DNA from: Gammaproteobacteria bacterium
GTDB lineage: Bacteria; Pseudomonadota; Gammaproteobacteria; Ga0077536
Direction: 5' to 3'
Assembly: GCA_020849475.1 (NCBI GenBank)
Contig: JADLGE010000053.1
Location: 1 to 64,000, forward strand
DNA length: 64,000 nt
The notes under the pieces are model-generated. The model did not search any database. It was not told where the DNA came from and saw only the letters and a program-made list of their open reading frames with translations. Position numbers and translations under genes: made by a program. Below are positions 24,285 to 33,230 of this stretch, in pieces (position 1 is the first letter of the stretch; each line of letters opens with the position of its first letter).

Positions 24285-25031
24285 CGCGCGGCTGCGCAGG
24301 CGCGCGAGTTCCGTCACGCAATGTTGCAGTTGCTGCTCGCCGAGGGCGTCAAGTTCAACGAAGCGGGCGCCGACGCGCGGTGCACTGCGCGCACGGGACG
24401 GCAGCATGTGACGCACCTCGACTGCGGCATGCAGGGTGCCGTGGCCAGGCAGGTCGATTTCACAGGCGGTCGGGCGGCCGCGGTCCTGTTGAATGCTGGC
24501 GACGTCGCCCGACAACAGGCGCGCGCTGAAGCCGCCCGGCGAGAGATCGCGGATTTCTCCCCGCACCCAGCCGCCGCTGCGCGTTTCGAAGCGCACCGGC
24601 ACGCCGCGATCGAGCGGCACCGTGAAGCGCAATTCGCGGCGACGCTGCGGATATTCCATTTCATCCGGGTAGCGCACTTTGTAGTAGGGCAGGCCGTGCT
24701 GACTGCCGCGCGCAAGGATGCGACTCGCGAATTTGACTTCCATGCCATGCACGCGGGTGCGCAGCTTGAGCCCGGGCAAGCGCGCGGCCAGCGCATCGCC
24801 GCTGGCGGGCGTCAGGGCGTCGATGACCAGGTAGCCCTTGTCGGGCAGCAGTTCGATGACCGCGCTGTGATAGGCGGACGCATCGCCATCCAGACGGATG
24901 TCGAGCAGGCAGTGGGTTTCGTAGATCTTTTTCAGCAGCAGGTGGCGGGCCTCGCGCGGGTCGACCGCTTCGACCATGCCTTCGGCCAGCAGCACGCGGT
25001 CACGCGCAACTTCGTCCTCTCGCAGTTCCAT
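24279..25031 (-). CDS. flgZ: Flagellar brake protein, YcgR/FlgZ type (PilZ domain)
   Basis: The 250-residue protein has an N-terminal YcgR domain and a C-terminal PilZ domain. The cyclic-di-GMP motif is readable as RRRELRF (RxxxR) about residue 130 and DLSPGGF (D/NxSxxG) about 165. In pseudomonads the gene sits directly after flgMN, as here, and the product slows the motor by contacting the stator or rotor when cyclic-di-GMP is high. It is 20 bases after flgN, the last gene of the flgAMNZ run. A REP-like palindrome overlaps the stop. Confidence 0.85.
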   Translation of the reverse strand: MELREDEVARDRVLLAEGMVEAVDPREARHLLLKKIYETHCLLDIRLDGDASAYHSAVIELLPDKGYLVIDALTPASGDALAARLPGLKLRTRVHGMEVKFASRILARGSQHGLPYYKVRYPDEMEYPQRRRELRFTVPLDRGVPVRFETRSGGWVRGEIRDLSPGGFSARLLSGDVASIQQDRGRPTACEIDLPGHGTLHAAVEVRHMLPSRARSAPRVGARFVELDALGEQQLQHCVTELARLRSRAP

Positions 25032-25051
25032 GACGCCGACGGTGCGGGGCT

Positions 25052-25465
25052 TCAGGCGAGTCCCACCGGACGCCCGGCGCCGCTGCGGCTCAAACGCCCG
25101 TTCGCACCGTAGGTGGCCTGCGTACGCGTGCCTCCGCGCAAGGTTTCGAGCAGACGCCCGGCCATGTTGCGATTAAGTTCGATGGCGCCGCCGTTGACGC
25201 GGTTGGCCTGGGCGCAGGCCTTGGCCTGGCGTTCGAGCTTGCCCAGGGTCTGGCGGTCGAGTTTGCCGCCGGCCCGGCAATAATTGCCGGTCGCAGTCTC
25301 CAGCGCCGTCACCAGTTCAAGCTTGCGCGCGGCGGCGGCCTCGAGGCCTTCGCTATCGCGCTGGCGCAGCGCTTTGAGCTCCTCCGCCAGCACTTCCGTC
25401 AGTTCATCGAGCAGGCTGCCGAGTTGCTCGCGCAGCCCGTCCAGCGCTGGCGGCGTGGCGCTCAT
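25052..25465 (-). CDS. flgN: Flagellar export chaperone FlgN
   Basis: The 137-residue, mostly helical protein fits FlgN: LLDELTEVLAEELKALRQRDSEGLEAAAARKLELV is the long N-terminal helix, with ANRVNGGAIELNRN in the middle and a disordered tail. FlgN is the cytoplasmic chaperone for the hook-filament junction proteins FlgK and FlgL, both encoded further along (35.5 and 37.4 kb). It starts 5 bases after flgM. Confidence 0.85.
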   Translation of the reverse strand: MSATPPALDGLREQLGSLLDELTEVLAEELKALRQRDSEGLEAAAARKLELVTALETATGNYCRAGGKLDRQTLGKLERQAKACAQANRVNGGAIELNRNMAGRLLETLRGGTRTQATYGANGRLSRSGAGRPVGLA

Positions 25466-25470
25466 GCGCT

Positions 25471-25788
25471 TCAGCCTGCCTGACCGCCGCGACCCAACTG
25501 GGTCTCGAAGGCCGTGAGCTTGTCGGCAATCTTGGCGTCGTCGATGCGGTAATCGCCGCTCTCGATCGCCGTTTTCAGTTCGGCCACGCGTACTTTGTCG
25601 ACTTCCGGCAGCTGCGCCACGGAATCCGTGAGGTGCTGCAGGCGGGCGGCAAGATCGGTCAGCGTGACCACGTCGGAGGACTTCGGCGTCTCAGTCGGTG
25701 CGACCGCGGACGGGCCACCCACTTTACGCAGGCCAGCGTCGACCGCGGCTACGTTCTGCGCTCCGGTTCCTTTGATTTCAGCAACCAT
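25471..25788 (-). CDS. flgM: Anti-sigma-28 factor FlgM
   Basis: The 105-residue protein has a disordered N terminus and the C-terminal FliA-binding helices VRVAELKTAIESGDYRIDDAKIADKLTAFE, the family hallmark. FlgM holds FliA inactive until it is exported through the completed hook. A FliA-type promoter at 25820-25847 points at it, giving the usual feedback loop. The target FliA is encoded at 61.3 kb. Confidence 0.9.
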   Translation of the reverse strand: MVAEIKGTGAQNVAAVDAGLRKVGGPSAVAPTETPKSSDVVTLTDLAARLQHLTDSVAQLPEVDKVRVAELKTAIESGDYRIDDAKIADKLTAFETQLGRGGQAG

Positions 25789-25819
25789 GTGTTCTCTATC
25801 CCCTAGATGGACGGTCCAG

Positions 25820-25847
25820 TTAGCGGCCCGAAAGCCGCGTTCCTTTA
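25820..25847 (-). promoter_or_regulatory. FliA (sigma-28) promoter of flgM
   Basis: On the minus strand: TAAA, 16 bases, GCCGCTAA, against the FliA consensus TAAA-N15-GCCGATAA (one base extra in the spacer, one mismatch in the -10). It ends 32 bases before the flgM ATG. Confidence 0.6.
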
Positions 25848-25923
25848 GTGTGACTTGGCCTTTTGCGATCTCGGTCGCATAAATAATTCGGCCGTGTTTT
25901 CGCGAGCTTGGCGCGCATACCGG

Positions 25924-26619
25924 CTACAGTACCGCACCCACCTGAACGACTACCATCCCGTCGGCGTTGACCACGCCTTCGACTACCCTTTTCGAGTTCA
26001 GGTTACGCACCGACACGCGGTCGCCGAGGGCGCCATCCTTCAAGGCCTGGCCTTTGACCCGCACATTGATGGCGGCGCCGCCGGTGGCAATGATGACCTC
26101 GTCTCCGCGTTTGACCAGGCGCGGCAACGAGACGTTGGCCGCACCCAGGATCTGATCCGGGCCGATGGCCCGCGCCGCGACGCGGCCGACCGCGGCCGCC
26201 ACGTCACTCAAGTAATCCATGCGTGCGCCGTTGACGCGACGCCGCGCCACGCTCACGTCATCGGCGCCAATCACGGCGCCGCGAGCGAGGCCGCGGGTGG
26301 CGACCACCACCTGCGCAAAGCGCGCGATATCGACGGTCAGGTACAGCGACCACGGCTTGTCGCCCTCGCAACGCACTTCGACGGCATTGGGACCGCCGCG
26401 CGGCTCGCGGCTGAAGCGCATCTTGAGCGCGCTGCCGCAGTCGGTCAGGCGCAGGCGCGGGTCGAGGCGGCTGACGGCGAATTCAGTATCGGCGCTGTCA
26501 CCGAGAGTCTGGCCGACATAGCCCTTGACCGCGCTCTCGACCGCGGCCAGCGACTGGATGTCGGCGGCCTGGGCGCCGGCGGTCAGGGTCAGCAGCAACG
26601 TCAGCAGCAGTTTTTTCAT
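25924..26619 (-). CDS. flgA: Flagellar P-ring assembly chaperone FlgA
   Basis: The 231-residue periplasmic protein has a signal peptide (MKKLLLTLLLTLTAGAQA), then the FlgA region with CEGDKPWSLYLTVDIA and a SAF domain (VVATRGLARGAVIGADDV), ending VNADGMVVVQVGAVL. It helps FlgI form the P-ring around the rod. A sigma-54 promoter lies at 26685-26701 and flgM follows after 135 bases. Confidence 0.9.
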   Translation of the reverse strand: MKKLLLTLLLTLTAGAQAADIQSLAAVESAVKGYVGQTLGDSADTEFAVSRLDPRLRLTDCGSALKMRFSREPRGGPNAVEVRCEGDKPWSLYLTVDIARFAQVVVATRGLARGAVIGADDVSVARRRVNGARMDYLSDVAAAVGRVAARAIGPDQILGAANVSLPRLVKRGDEVIIATGGAAINVRVKGQALKDGALGDRVSVRNLNSKRVVEGVVNADGMVVVQVGAVL

Positions 26620-26684
26620 GGGCGGTCACATTTCCTGTAGGGGCGGCCAGCGCGCGCCCGTGTTCGATTTGTCTGCCGGAAAAT

Positions 26685-26701
26685 ATGCAAGTGCCGTGCC
26701 G
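26685..26701 (-). promoter_or_regulatory. Sigma-54 promoter of flgA
   Basis: On the minus strand GGCACGGCACTTGCA is a near-perfect -24/-12 element (GG, 10 bases, GC). The predicted start site is about 55 bases before the flgA ATG. Confidence 0.75.
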
Positions 26702-26734
26702 CCAATGACCTTTGAGCCGCGCCACACCCTCCAC

Positions 26735-26761
26735 TAAAGCGTGCCGCGCGCACGCCGATAC
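26735..26761 (+). promoter_or_regulatory. FliA (sigma-28) promoter of cheV
   Basis: TAAA, exactly 15 bases, GCCGATAC: 11 of 12 consensus positions. It ends 34 bases before the cheV ATG at 26796. Confidence 0.85.
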
Positions 26762-26795
26762 CCCCTTCATCTTTCAGTGCGCGCGAGGATGCGAC

Positions 26796-27713
26796 ATGTC
26801 TAGTGTGATGGAGGGCGTGGATCGCTTGACTCGTATTGCGGGTCAGAATCGCGTCGAACTGCTGCTGTTCCAACTCGGGCCAGCCCAGACCTTTGGCATC
26901 AACGTGTTCAAGGTGCGCGAGGTCTTGAAGTGCCCGCAGCTGCGTCGCGTGCCGCAGTCCAACCGCCACGTGTGCGGAGTCATGCATACCCGTGGCCGGA
27001 CCATCACGGTCATCGATCTGGCGTCCGTGCTCGGCATGCCGCCCTTGGCCGGTCGCGAAGACGAATTCGTGGTCATCACCGAATACAACGGTCGCGTGCA
27101 AGGCTACCTGGTGGCCAAGGTCGAGCGCATCGTCAATTTGCGCTGGGACGAAATCAATCCGCCGCCGCGCGGCATCGGTGAAACCAACTACCTGACGGCG
27201 GTCGTGACCGTCGACAAGCGCCTCATCGAGATTCTCGACGTCGAGCGTGTGCTGGCCGAGATCGTCGGCGTCGACGATACCGTGTCGGCGCGCCTGTGCG
27301 AGGAGAGCGCCACCACCAGCCGCCCGCACCATGTGTTCGTGGCCGACGACTCGATGGTTGCGCGCAAGCAGATCACCAAGGTGCTGGACCAGATCGGTTT
27401 CACTTACGATGTGGCCGAAAATGGTCGCGACGCGTGGGTGGCGCTCAAGGCCGCCGCCGCCGAACAGCCGATTCTGAGCAAGTACGGCATGCTCATATCC
27501 GACATTGAAATGCCGGATATGGACGGCTACACGCTGACCAAGATGATCAAGTCCGATCCCGATCTGAAGCACTTGTACGTGTGTCTGCACACCTCTCTGT
27601 CCGGCAGCGTCAACCAGTCCATGGCCGAAAGCGTCGGCGCCGACCGCCTGGTGCCGAAGTTCGTCGCCGACGATCTGGCGACGGTGGTGCGCGAGGTGGT
27701 GCTGGGCGAATAG
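26796..27713 (+). CDS. cheV: Chemotaxis coupling protein CheV (CheW-receiver)
   Basis: The 305-residue protein joins a CheW domain (about residues 15-165, ELLLFQLGPAQTFGINVFKVREV) to a CheY-like receiver (about 175-300, VFVADDSMVARKQITKVL, acceptor Asp in MLISDIEMPDMDG). CheV couples receptors to CheA and tunes adaptation. ATG 26796 follows GAGGA; a longer open frame to 26712 runs through the FliA promoter and is rejected. In pseudomonads and vibrios cheV is usually followed by cheR before flgB; here no cheR is present. Confidence 0.92.
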   Translation: MSSVMEGVDRLTRIAGQNRVELLLFQLGPAQTFGINVFKVREVLKCPQLRRVPQSNRHVCGVMHTRGRTITVIDLASVLGMPPLAGREDEFVVITEYNGRVQGYLVAKVERIVNLRWDEINPPPRGIGETNYLTAVVTVDKRLIEILDVERVLAEIVGVDDTVSARLCEESATTSRPHHVFVADDSMVARKQITKVLDQIGFTYDVAENGRDAWVALKAAAAEQPILSKYGMLISDIEMPDMDGYTLTKMIKSDPDLKHLYVCLHTSLSGSVNQSMAESVGADRLVPKFVADDLATVVREVVLGE

Positions 27714-27745
27714 CCCGTCGCATCGGCTTGTCCCTTCTCGCGCCC

Positions 27746-27834
27746 CTGTAGGTCCGAATTCATTCGGACATTGAATGGCGAGGCGATAGCGCCTCAAGCG
27801 CGTTTCCAATGTCCGAATGAATTCGGACCTGCAG
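27746..27834. repeat. REPIN-like inverted pair, family B
   Basis: Two inverted copies, 27746-27773 and 27807-27834, of a unit with core GGTCCGAATTCATTCGGAC, separated by 33 bases between cheV and flgB. Each core is a perfect palindrome or nearly so, resembling pseudomonad REP units. Confidence 0.75.
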
Positions 27835-27966
27835 AAGACTCCCCCGGCAAACCGCTTCTTCTTCCTTGCATCGATTGCCGCAACCAGCGGCAGACCCTTG
27901 CCGCTTCAGCACTGCCGGCCCCCTGCAAATCCGCAAAAATCCGCGCCAGGACGCGGTTTGGGATTC

Positions 27967-27984
27967 TTGGCACGCTCTTCGCAT
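27967..27984 (+). promoter_or_regulatory. Sigma-54 promoter of flgB
   Basis: TTGGCACGCTCTTCGCAT: GG and GC spaced by 10 bases, one mismatch in the -12 TTGC. It lies about 40 bases before the flgB ATG. Confidence 0.75.
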
Positions 27985-28021
27985 TTAGGTTCGCAGCGAA
28001 ACCGCGACGAGAGCGCAGAGC

Positions 28022-28408
28022 ATGAACAACAACATCAACGTCTTCGGCATCCACACCCAGGCCATGGCCCTGCGTGCGCGCCGTGCCGAAGTGCTGGCGA
28101 CCAACCTCGCCAACGCCGACACCCCCGGCTACCAGGCCCGCGACCTCGACTTCGCGGCCGTGCTGGCCGGCGAGGGCGCCGAAGGCGCGATGCTGACCAC
28201 CGACGCGCGCCATCTGGGCGGCGTCGACCCCGACTTCAGCTACGCGCTGCGCTACCGCGACCCGCTGCAGGCATCGCTCGATCAGAACACCGTCGACGTG
28301 CAGGCCGAACGCGCCGCCTTCACCGACAACGCCATGCGCTACCAGGCCAGCCTGACGTTCCTGAACGGTCGCATCCGCGGCCTCCTGTCAGCGCTGCGCG
28401 GAGAATAA
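28022..28408 (+). CDS. flgB: Flagellar proximal rod protein FlgB
   Basis: The 128-residue rod protein has the conserved N-terminal rod/hook motif RRAEVLATNLANADTPGYQARDLDF and the C-terminal NAMRYQASLTFLNGRIRGL. It forms the rod just outside the MS-ring. It is the first gene of flgBCDEFGHI under a sigma-54 promoter; flgC starts two bases after its stop. Confidence 0.95.
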   Translation: MNNNINVFGIHTQAMALRARRAEVLATNLANADTPGYQARDLDFAAVLAGEGAEGAMLTTDARHLGGVDPDFSYALRYRDPLQASLDQNTVDVQAERAAFTDNAMRYQASLTFLNGRIRGLLSALRGE

Positions 28409-28410
28409 GC

Positions 28411-28830
28411 ATGTCTTTGTTCAACATCTTCAACATCGCCGGCTCCGCGCTCAATGCCCAGAGCCTGCGTCTGAACACCACCGCCAGCAACATGGCCAAC
28501 GCCAACAGCGCGGCCAGCAGCAGCGGTAAGACCTACCGCGCCCGCGAGCCAGTGTTCGAACCGATGCTGGCCGAGGCCCTCGACCCCAACGGCGGCGCCG
28601 ATGCCGGCGTCAAGGTGATGGGCATCGTCGAGAGCCAGGCGCCGCTGCGTCATGAATATCAGCCCGGCAGCCCGCTGGCCGACGCCGACGGTTATGTCTA
28701 CCTGCCCAACGTCAACGTGGTCGAAGAAATGGCCAACATGATTTCCGCATCCCGCAGCTACCAGACCAATGTCGAGGTCATGGAAGCGTCCAAGCGCATG
28801 CTGCAACAGACACTGGCCCTGGGCCAGTAA
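28411..28830 (+). CDS. flgC: Flagellar rod protein FlgC
   Basis: The 139-residue proximal rod protein has the N-terminal motif LNTTASNMANANSAAS, the FlgC-specific middle YRAREPVFEPML, and the C-terminal PNVNVVEEMANMISASRSYQTNVEVM. It stacks with FlgB and FlgF in the rod. Length is typical. Confidence 0.95.
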   Translation: MSLFNIFNIAGSALNAQSLRLNTTASNMANANSAASSSGKTYRAREPVFEPMLAEALDPNGGADAGVKVMGIVESQAPLRHEYQPGSPLADADGYVYLPNVNVVEEMANMISASRSYQTNVEVMEASKRMLQQTLALGQ

Positions 28831-28848
28831 GGCGAGAGAGTACACACC

Positions 28849-29529
28849 ATGGACAAGTCCACGACCATCCAGCCTTCGGTGCTTGATCAGTACACGAACA
28901 AGACCGGTGACATCAAAACGGCCAAGAAGACCGAGCTCGACCAGCAGGCGTTCTTGAACCTCATGGTCACGCAGCTCAAGAACCAGGACCCGACCAAGCC
29001 GATGGAGAGCGCTGACTTCCTGAGTCAGATTGCCCAGTTCGGCACCGTCAACGGCATCTCTGGTCTGCAGAAGTCGTTGACCACGATGGCCAGCGCGCTG
29101 TCGTCCAGCCAGGCGCTGCAGGCGTCGACCATGGTCGGACGCGACGTCATCATTCCGCGCGACAGCTTCACCTTGCAGGCCGGCAGCAAGGCGCCGGTGT
29201 CGGCGGTGCTGCCGAGCAATGCCAGCAACGTGCACGTCAGCATTTCCGACAGCGCCGGCCAGCAGGTCTTCAGCACCAGCCTCGGCGCCAAGAGCGCCGG
29301 CAACCTGCATTACGACTGGAACGGTCTGCGTGACAACGGCCAGCAGGCTGCCAGCGGCAAGTACACGGTCAAGATCAGCGCCACCATCGACAACGTGCCG
29401 ACCGCGCTGACGCCCGCCGTCACCGCGCGCGTCGACAGCGTGACCCTGGGTCGCAACGGTCTGCCGCCGACGCTCAACGTCGACGGTTACGGCGCGGTCG
29501 ATATGGCCGACGTTCTCGAAATCCAATAG
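28849..29529 (+). CDS. flgD: Flagellar hook cap protein FlgD
   Basis: The 226-residue hook-assembly scaffold has the N-terminal LDQQAFLNLMVTQLKNQDPTKPMESADFLSQIAQF signature (landmarks FLNLMVTQL and QNQDP-like), then a FLGD Ig/tudor-like C-terminal region with HYDWNGLRDNGQQ and GKYTVKI. It caps the growing hook and is discarded. It precedes flgE by 27 bases. Confidence 0.95.
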   Translation: MDKSTTIQPSVLDQYTNKTGDIKTAKKTELDQQAFLNLMVTQLKNQDPTKPMESADFLSQIAQFGTVNGISGLQKSLTTMASALSSSQALQASTMVGRDVIIPRDSFTLQAGSKAPVSAVLPSNASNVHVSISDSAGQQVFSTSLGAKSAGNLHYDWNGLRDNGQQAASGKYTVKISATIDNVPTALTPAVTARVDSVTLGRNGLPPTLNVDGYGAVDMADVLEIQ

Positions 29530-29556
29530 CCCACACAGCAACACTCGGAGCCCAAC

Positions 29557-30780
29557 ATGGCTTTCAATCAGGCAATCAGCGGTCTCAAGGCCGCGGAAAA
29601 CGAACTCAACGTCATCGGCAACAACGTGTCGAACTCGGCCACCACCGGCTTCAAGAAGTCGCGCGTCGAATTCCAGGACGTGTTCGCGGTGTCCAACGTC
29701 GGTGGCTCGGGCAGCAACGTCGGTCGCGGTGTCGATACCGCGCGCGTCGCCCAGCAGTTCGAGCAGGGCAACATCAACTTCACCGACAACGCGCTCGATC
29801 TCGCGGTCAGCGGTCAGGGCTTCTTTCAGCTCAATAACAACGGCGAGAAGCTCTACACCCGCGATGGCTCGTTCAGCCTCGACAAGGATGGCTTCATCGT
29901 CAATTCCAAAGGCCATCAGCTGATGGCCTTTGGCGCCGACAGCGTCGGCAACATCAACGGCGCGCTCGCACCGTTGCAGTTGTCGCAGGCCAACAATCCG
30001 CCCAAGGCCAGCACCGCGGTGACTTTCGGCGCCAACTTCGACGCCAATGCCAGCGCGCCGACCACGCCGACTTTCGACCCGCTCGATTCGACCAGCTACA
30101 ACGAAACCACCGCGCTCAACGTGTTCGATTCGATGGGCGGCTCGCACCTGCAGCAGATGTACTTCGTGCGCGACACCGCCGCCGTCACGCCCAACACCTG
30201 GCAGATGCATACCTATGTCGACGGCGTGAAAGTCGGCGGCCCGGACGCCATCGTGTTCGACAAGGCCGGCCTGCTGCAGAGCCCGGCCAACGGCCAGATC
30301 CCCATCCCGGCCTTCACGCCCGGCACCGGTGTGAACCCCATGAACGTCACCACCACCTTGAGCGGCTCGACCATGTTCGGCGCGCCTTTCGGCGTCAACA
30401 AGCTGACCCAGGACGGCTATACCACCGGTCGTCTGGCGGGCGTCGACATCGACCAGCAGGGCGTGATCCTGGCGCGTTTCACCAACGGTCAGTCGTCGGT
30501 GCAGGGCCAGGTGTCGCTCGCCAACTTTCCCAACCCGCAGGGTCTGCGGCCGGCCGGCGGCAACGCCTGGGCGGAATCCTTTGCCGCCGGCGTGGTGCTG
30601 GAAGGCAAGCCCGGCACCGCGAGCTTAGGGCTCATCCAGGGCGGCGCGCTGGAAGAATCGAATGTCGATCTTTCGTCGGAACTGGTCGCGCTGATCGTAG
30701 CGCAGCGCAACTTCCAGGCGAATACCGAAGTAATCAAGACCGCGGACGCGGTGACCCAGTCGGTCATCAACATCCGTTGA
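29557..30780 (+). CDS. flgE: Flagellar hook protein FlgE
   Basis: The 407-residue hook subunit has the N-terminal rod/hook motif LNVIGNNVSNSATTGFKKSR, the DLAVSGQGFFQL segment, a FlgE D2-type middle, and the C-terminal VDLSSELVALIVAQRNFQANTEVIKTAD. It builds the curved hook, whose length FliK measures. Size is near that of the E. coli protein (402). Confidence 0.95.
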   Translation: MAFNQAISGLKAAENELNVIGNNVSNSATTGFKKSRVEFQDVFAVSNVGGSGSNVGRGVDTARVAQQFEQGNINFTDNALDLAVSGQGFFQLNNNGEKLYTRDGSFSLDKDGFIVNSKGHQLMAFGADSVGNINGALAPLQLSQANNPPKASTAVTFGANFDANASAPTTPTFDPLDSTSYNETTALNVFDSMGGSHLQQMYFVRDTAAVTPNTWQMHTYVDGVKVGGPDAIVFDKAGLLQSPANGQIPIPAFTPGTGVNPMNVTTTLSGSTMFGAPFGVNKLTQDGYTTGRLAGVDIDQQGVILARFTNGQSSVQGQVSLANFPNPQGLRPAGGNAWAESFAAGVVLEGKPGTASLGLIQGGALEESNVDLSSELVALIVAQRNFQANTEVIKTADAVTQSVINIR

Positions 30781-30814
30781 TATTGCAGCGCAAGCTTAAG
30801 CAGAGGCACGCACC

Positions 30815-31558
30815 ATGGACCGCATGATTTATCTCGCAATGTCTGCCGCACAGCAGATGATGAACGGTCAGGCGCTGGCGTCGCACAATCTTGCCAACGC
30901 CAACACCGTCGGCTTCAAGGCCGACTTCGAAGCGGCGCGCGCCATGCCGGTCTACGGCAATGGCCTGCCGACCCGCGCCTACGCGATGCTCGAACGGCCC
31001 GGCACCAGCTTCGCGCCGGGTTCGATAGAGACCACCGGCAACGATCTCGACATCGCGGTCAACGGCAATGGATTCATTGCCGTGCAGGCGCCCGATGGCA
31101 GCGAGGCCTATACCCGCGCCGGCGATCTGCAGATGAACGTCAATGGTCAGCTCATGACCGGCGCTGGTCGTCCGGTGCTCGGCAACGGTGGCCCCATAGC
31201 GCTGCCGCCGTCGGAAACCATCACCATCGGTGTCGACGGCACGATTTCGATACGCCCCATCGGCCAGGAAGCGAGCACGCTCGCGCAGGTCGATCGCATC
31301 AAGCTCGTCAATCCCGACGTCAAGCAGCTGCGCAAGGGCGCGGACGGCCTGTTTCGTCTGGCCGACAAGAGCAATGCACCGCCGGACGCCGCGGTGCGCA
31401 TCACGCGCGGCGCGCTGGAACGCAGCAACGTCAACAGCGTGAACGAGATGGTGCAGCTCATCACCAACTCGCGTCAGTACGACATGGCGGTGAAAGCCAT
31501 GAGCACCGCGCAGCAGATTGATACTGCTGGCGCCAAGCTGCTCTCGCTCGCCAATTGA
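30815..31558 (+). CDS. flgF: Flagellar distal/proximal rod protein FlgF
   Basis: The 247-residue rod protein starts MDRMIYLAMSAAQQMMNGQALASHNLANANTVGFK-type (FlgF landmarks MIYLAMS and HNLANA), has IAVNGNGFIAVQ, and ends with NSVNEMVQLITNSRQYDMAVKAM. It forms the rod with FlgB and FlgC. Single-copy, operonic with flgE and flgG. Confidence 0.94.
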   Translation: MDRMIYLAMSAAQQMMNGQALASHNLANANTVGFKADFEAARAMPVYGNGLPTRAYAMLERPGTSFAPGSIETTGNDLDIAVNGNGFIAVQAPDGSEAYTRAGDLQMNVNGQLMTGAGRPVLGNGGPIALPPSETITIGVDGTISIRPIGQEASTLAQVDRIKLVNPDVKQLRKGADGLFRLADKSNAPPDAAVRITRGALERSNVNSVNEMVQLITNSRQYDMAVKAMSTAQQIDTAGAKLLSLAN

Positions 31559-31595
31559 CCCCTGATTAACGCCACTTTTTGCGGACACCAAGCCC

Positions 31596-32381
31596 ATGGC
31601 ATCAGCACTCAACATTGCCCAGACCGGTCTAGACGCACAGCAGACGCGGTTGTCGATCATCTCGAACAACCTCGCCAACGTTGCCACCACCGGTTACAAG
31701 AAGAGCCGCCCGAATTTCGAGGACCTGCTCTACGAGACCATCTCGCAGCCGGGTGCGTCGTCATCGCAGAGCACCGAGTTGCCGTCAGGCCTCATGCTCG
31801 GCACCGGTGTGCGCACGGTCTCGACCGCCAAAATTTTTACCCAGGGCACGTTGTCGCAGACCGAGAACGCATTGGACGTCGCCATTCAAGGCCGCGGCTT
31901 TCTGCAGGTGCTGTTGCCCGACGGCTCCACCGCCTATACGCGTGACGGTGGCCTGTCGATGAATTCGCAAGGTCAGATAGTCACTTCGTCCGGCTACCAG
32001 GTCGACCCGGCCATCACCATTCCGGCCTCGACCTTGTCGGTCACCATCGCGCCCGATGGCACGGTCTCGGCGCTGACCGCCGGCAACACCGCGCCAACCC
32101 AGATCGGCAACATCCAGCTCGCGGATTTCATCAACCCGCAGGGTCTGCAGCCGATTGGTCAGAACCTGTTCAAGGAATCGGTCTCGAGCGGTAATCCGCA
32201 GACCAGCACGCCGGGCCTGAACGGTCTCGGCACTTTGATCCAGGGTTCAACCGAAGGCTCGAACGTGAACCCGGTGGAAGAGCTGGTCGACATGATTGAA
32301 ACCCAGCGCTCCTATGAGATGAATTCCAAGGCCATCCAGACCGTTGACGAGATGCTGCAGTTCGTGACCCAGCAGCTTTAA
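31596..32381 (+). CDS. flgG: Flagellar distal rod protein FlgG
   Basis: The 261-residue distal rod subunit has [22 protein letters not shown], the FlgG-specific [24 protein letters not shown] and the C-terminal [25 protein letters not shown]. FlgG continues the rod through the LP-ring. Length is 261 as in most proteobacteria. Confidence 0.96.
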   Translation: MASALNIAQTGLDAQQTRLSIISNNLANVATTGYKKSRPNFEDLLYETISQPGASSSQSTELPSGLMLGTGVRTVSTAKIFTQGTLSQTENALDVAIQGRGFLQVLLPDGSTAYTRDGGLSMNSQGQIVTSSGYQVDPAITIPASTLSVTIAPDGTVSALTAGNTAPTQIGNIQLADFINPQGLQPIGQNLFKESVSSGNPQTSTPGLNGLGTLIQGSTEGSNVNPVEELVDMIETQRSYEMNSKAIQTVDEMLQFVTQQL

Positions 32382-32394
32382 TCCGACGCACAGC

Positions 32395-33141
32395 ATGAGT
32401 ATCGCAAGCATGATCAAGATTTCGTTCGCCACCGTCCTGCGCACCGCACTCGCCCTTGGCGTACTTACTTCGCTGGCCGCCTGCGAGGCGCCGCCGCGTC
32501 GCGATCCGGAATTCGCGGTGTCCTATCCCGCCGCGCATGGCAGCCCGGCGCAATCGCAGGCCGCCACCGGCGCGATTTTCCAGGGCGGTTACGACGTCGC
32601 CTTGTTCGAAGACCTGAAGGCCCATCGCATCGGCGACATCCTCACGGTGCGTTTGTCCGAGAGCAACCAGGCCGCCAAGTCCAACAACAACGCGGTGACC
32701 AAGAGCGGTTCATCCAAGCTCGACAATCCGACCATCCTCGGCGCCAAGCCTGAATTCCTCTTGCCGGGCGTGCTGCCGCTGGCGGCGGTCGCCAACAATT
32801 CTCTCGAGACCGATCTCTCTTCGAGCAATGACTATTCCGGCAAGGCCGATTCCAAGCAGAGCAATTCTCTGAACGGCAGCATCACCGTCACCGTCGCCGA
32901 TGTGCTGCCTAACGGCAATCTGCTCATTCGCGGTGAGAAGCGTTTGAATCTCAACCAGGGCAATGAGTACATCAAGATCTCCGGCATGGTGCGGCCGGTA
33001 GATGTCGGCACGGATAACTCGGTGCTGTCGACCAAGATTGCCGACGCCACCATCATCTACAGCGGCGACGGCGCCAATGCCGACTCGAGCAAGGTGGGCT
33101 GGCTGGGACGCTTCTTCATGAGCGCGGCGTTCCCGTTCTGA
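32395..33141 (+). CDS. flgH: Flagellar L-ring lipoprotein FlgH
   Basis: The 248-residue lipoprotein has a signal with lipobox LAAC (Cys30), then FlgH landmarks [15 protein letters not shown] and [24 protein letters not shown], with ADATIIYSG and a final AAFPF. It forms the outer-membrane bushing. ATG 32395 or 32410 are both possible; the later one gives a shorter signal. Confidence 0.95.
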   Translation: MSIASMIKISFATVLRTALALGVLTSLAACEAPPRRDPEFAVSYPAAHGSPAQSQAATGAIFQGGYDVALFEDLKAHRIGDILTVRLSESNQAAKSNNNAVTKSGSSKLDNPTILGAKPEFLLPGVLPLAAVANNSLETDLSSSNDYSGKADSKQSNSLNGSITVTVADVLPNGNLLIRGEKRLNLNQGNEYIKISGMVRPVDVGTDNSVLSTKIADATIIYSGDGANADSSKVGWLGRFFMSAAFPF

Positions 33142-33230
33142 GCTTGATGAACTTGGCGCGAATCTTGATTGCCTTTGCCATGGCGCCTTCTCACCGTCAA
33201 AAAACCGGCGCCGAGCGGAGCCTGTGCATC

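Noticed and set aside
28339..30210. 623-codon open frame on the minus strand
   Set aside because: Shadow of flgB-flgE; no ribosome site or family match.
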